Source of the DNA: Coenobita brevimanus
Lineage: Eukaryota; Arthropoda; Malacostraca; Decapoda; Coenobitidae
Reading direction: 5' to 3'
Length of the DNA stretch: 64,000 nt
Assembly: GCA_032717465.1 (NCBI GenBank)
Contig: CM064655.1
Location: 14,856,652-14,920,651, forward strand
Part shown: positions 63,051 through 64,000 of the stretch, piece after piece
How the letters are laid out: each line of letters starts with the position of its first letter
Position numbering within the stretch: the stretch's first letter is position 1
Made by a program: the position numbers and the translations under genes
The notes under the pieces: generated by a model
Told to the model about the DNA's origin: nothing
Databases searched by the model: none
The model's input: only the letters and a program-made list of their open reading frames with translations

Positions 63051-64000
63051 CACTCAACCCCCTGCTATTGCACGTTCAGCTATCGCGGTTATCTGCTATC
63101 GCGCACACATCAAATGCACAACCATACTTGCTATCACGCACCCCAAGACCGCTATCACGCATCGAATTTGAAGACAGGCTAAGCGAAACTTATTCACATA
63201 GCACTTCATACAAGGTTTGCCGAGGATACGATGGTTAATCGGAATGATGACATGGTAAAATTGCCGACGATACCACGGGCATTTGGAATTCATCTGAATG
63301 AATTCCTGCCAAGGATACGACGGGAAAAACAATGCAACCAAAACCCAGGCGACTTGACAGAATATATCGTACTACAGCACTGAACATTTAGCCTAACACT
63401 GAATACTTATTAATACTGTATTTTAGAATAAATATCAATCATTTTGAAACCCTTATAAAGAGTTAATATTTCCTATACCAAGAAAACTGTGATGTCGATA
63501 AAGTAATCACGTGTTTACAACTGAGACGGGACTCTGGCAACAGTGTGAGAAGCATGTCCTTTGACGTGGATACGAGGAACATGTGTGACAGCATCCAAGT
63601 TTTGTTCCACTTAAATCTTCCTTGGCCGTTCCTGATATGAGGTACCATGTGATACTCCCTTTAGCTGTGGACACTATAGAAATCATGGAGAAAGCAAAAG
63701 AGATCTGGCGGCAACAAAGCCACTCCCAAGCTTCCGAGCCCTTCAAACTACCCAAGCCTTCCTTAATCCTTATGAAAAGTTTGATGGCCTTTTATGTTGT
63801 TTATTCATTATAATGTTATTATTAATATAGTGATGCTTTATTTTATGTTGGAGGAGAGATTGGCTGGAAATCATAGGCATAAAGTGGTTAAAAGTTAGAA
63901 AAATGGGTTACCGAAAAACCAATTAGAAATTTTCCCATCGATTGTTCAGTTCAGCTATCGCAAATTCAGCTATCAAGCGTGTTTGCTGCGACCAATTAGG
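63051..64000 (+). mobile_element. Fourth Tigger-like element, runs to window edge
   Basis: TA then CACTCAACCCCCTGCTATTG at 63051. The motif CAGCTATCGC recurs near both sides (about 63078 and 63952). No transposase domain recognised in 63463-63813. The right end is probably just outside the window. Confidence 0.5.

Overview
This is animal nuclear DNA, most likely from a decapod crustacean (crab-like). The clues are split exons with GT-AG borders, very few unique coding bases, and a dense population of RTE, CR1 and Jockey-type LINEs, piggyBac, pogo/Tigger and SINE copies with abundant microsatellites. The decapod assignment is an inference from repeat style and could be wrong at species-group level.

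The only host gene I can support lies on the minus strand: six consecutive exons of a kinesin-3 motor of the KIF13/Khc-73 type (55577-55751, 39993-40215, 39550-39786, 21182-21310, 18656-18814, 17100-17272). The reading phases join perfectly. The first exon begins inside a codon and the last ends inside one, so the gene continues on both sides. The whole 64 kb is therefore probably the interior of one gene, with about 1.1 kb of coding sequence in a sea of intronic mobile DNA.

Layout: 55-1465 holds a Tc1/mariner-superfamily transposase with unusually wide D-to-E spacing (minus). 2619-13904 is an LTR retrotransposon with ~1.1 kb LTRs and gag, protease and integrase-zinc remnants. It is broken by a (GTT)-tailed LINE in the 5' LTR, a nearly full-length RTE LINE in its interior, and a patch plus a second RTE in the 3' LTR. 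13905-17099 holds repeats, RTE 3' ends and a tRNA-like SINE. 17100-21310 holds three kinesin exons separated by a TA-flanked MITE and a Tigger remnant. 21847-28491 holds two CR1 LINE copies, each invaded by RTE. 28521-30496 is a TTAA-flanked non-autonomous piggyBac-like element. 30560-32641 is a second RTE-like LINE. 32672-39278 is a nearly full-length CR1 with an RTE inside. 39550-40215 holds two kinesin exons. 42481-46170 is a Jockey-type LINE (minus) carrying a composite SINE with a 5S rRNA-derived head. 46479-49836 is a complete piggyBac element. 50088-53370 holds a Jockey-type LINE and an RTE with an open reverse transcriptase. 53985-54820 is a Tigger transposase end split by an RTE. 55577-55751 is a kinesin exon. 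57235-64000 holds decayed LINE, SINE modules and a cluster of Tigger-like elements in (TA)n tracts.

How it fits together: several LINE families have open or nearly open reverse transcriptase frames, so they are plausible sources of the truncated copies and SINE derivatives around them. Each retroposon family ends in its own microsatellite (GATA for RTE, CA next to CR1, GTT for the LINE at 3.5 kb, GAAT for the RTE-derived SINE, GAT for RTE-2 and the tRNA-like SINEs). Their nesting order gives a relative history of insertion.
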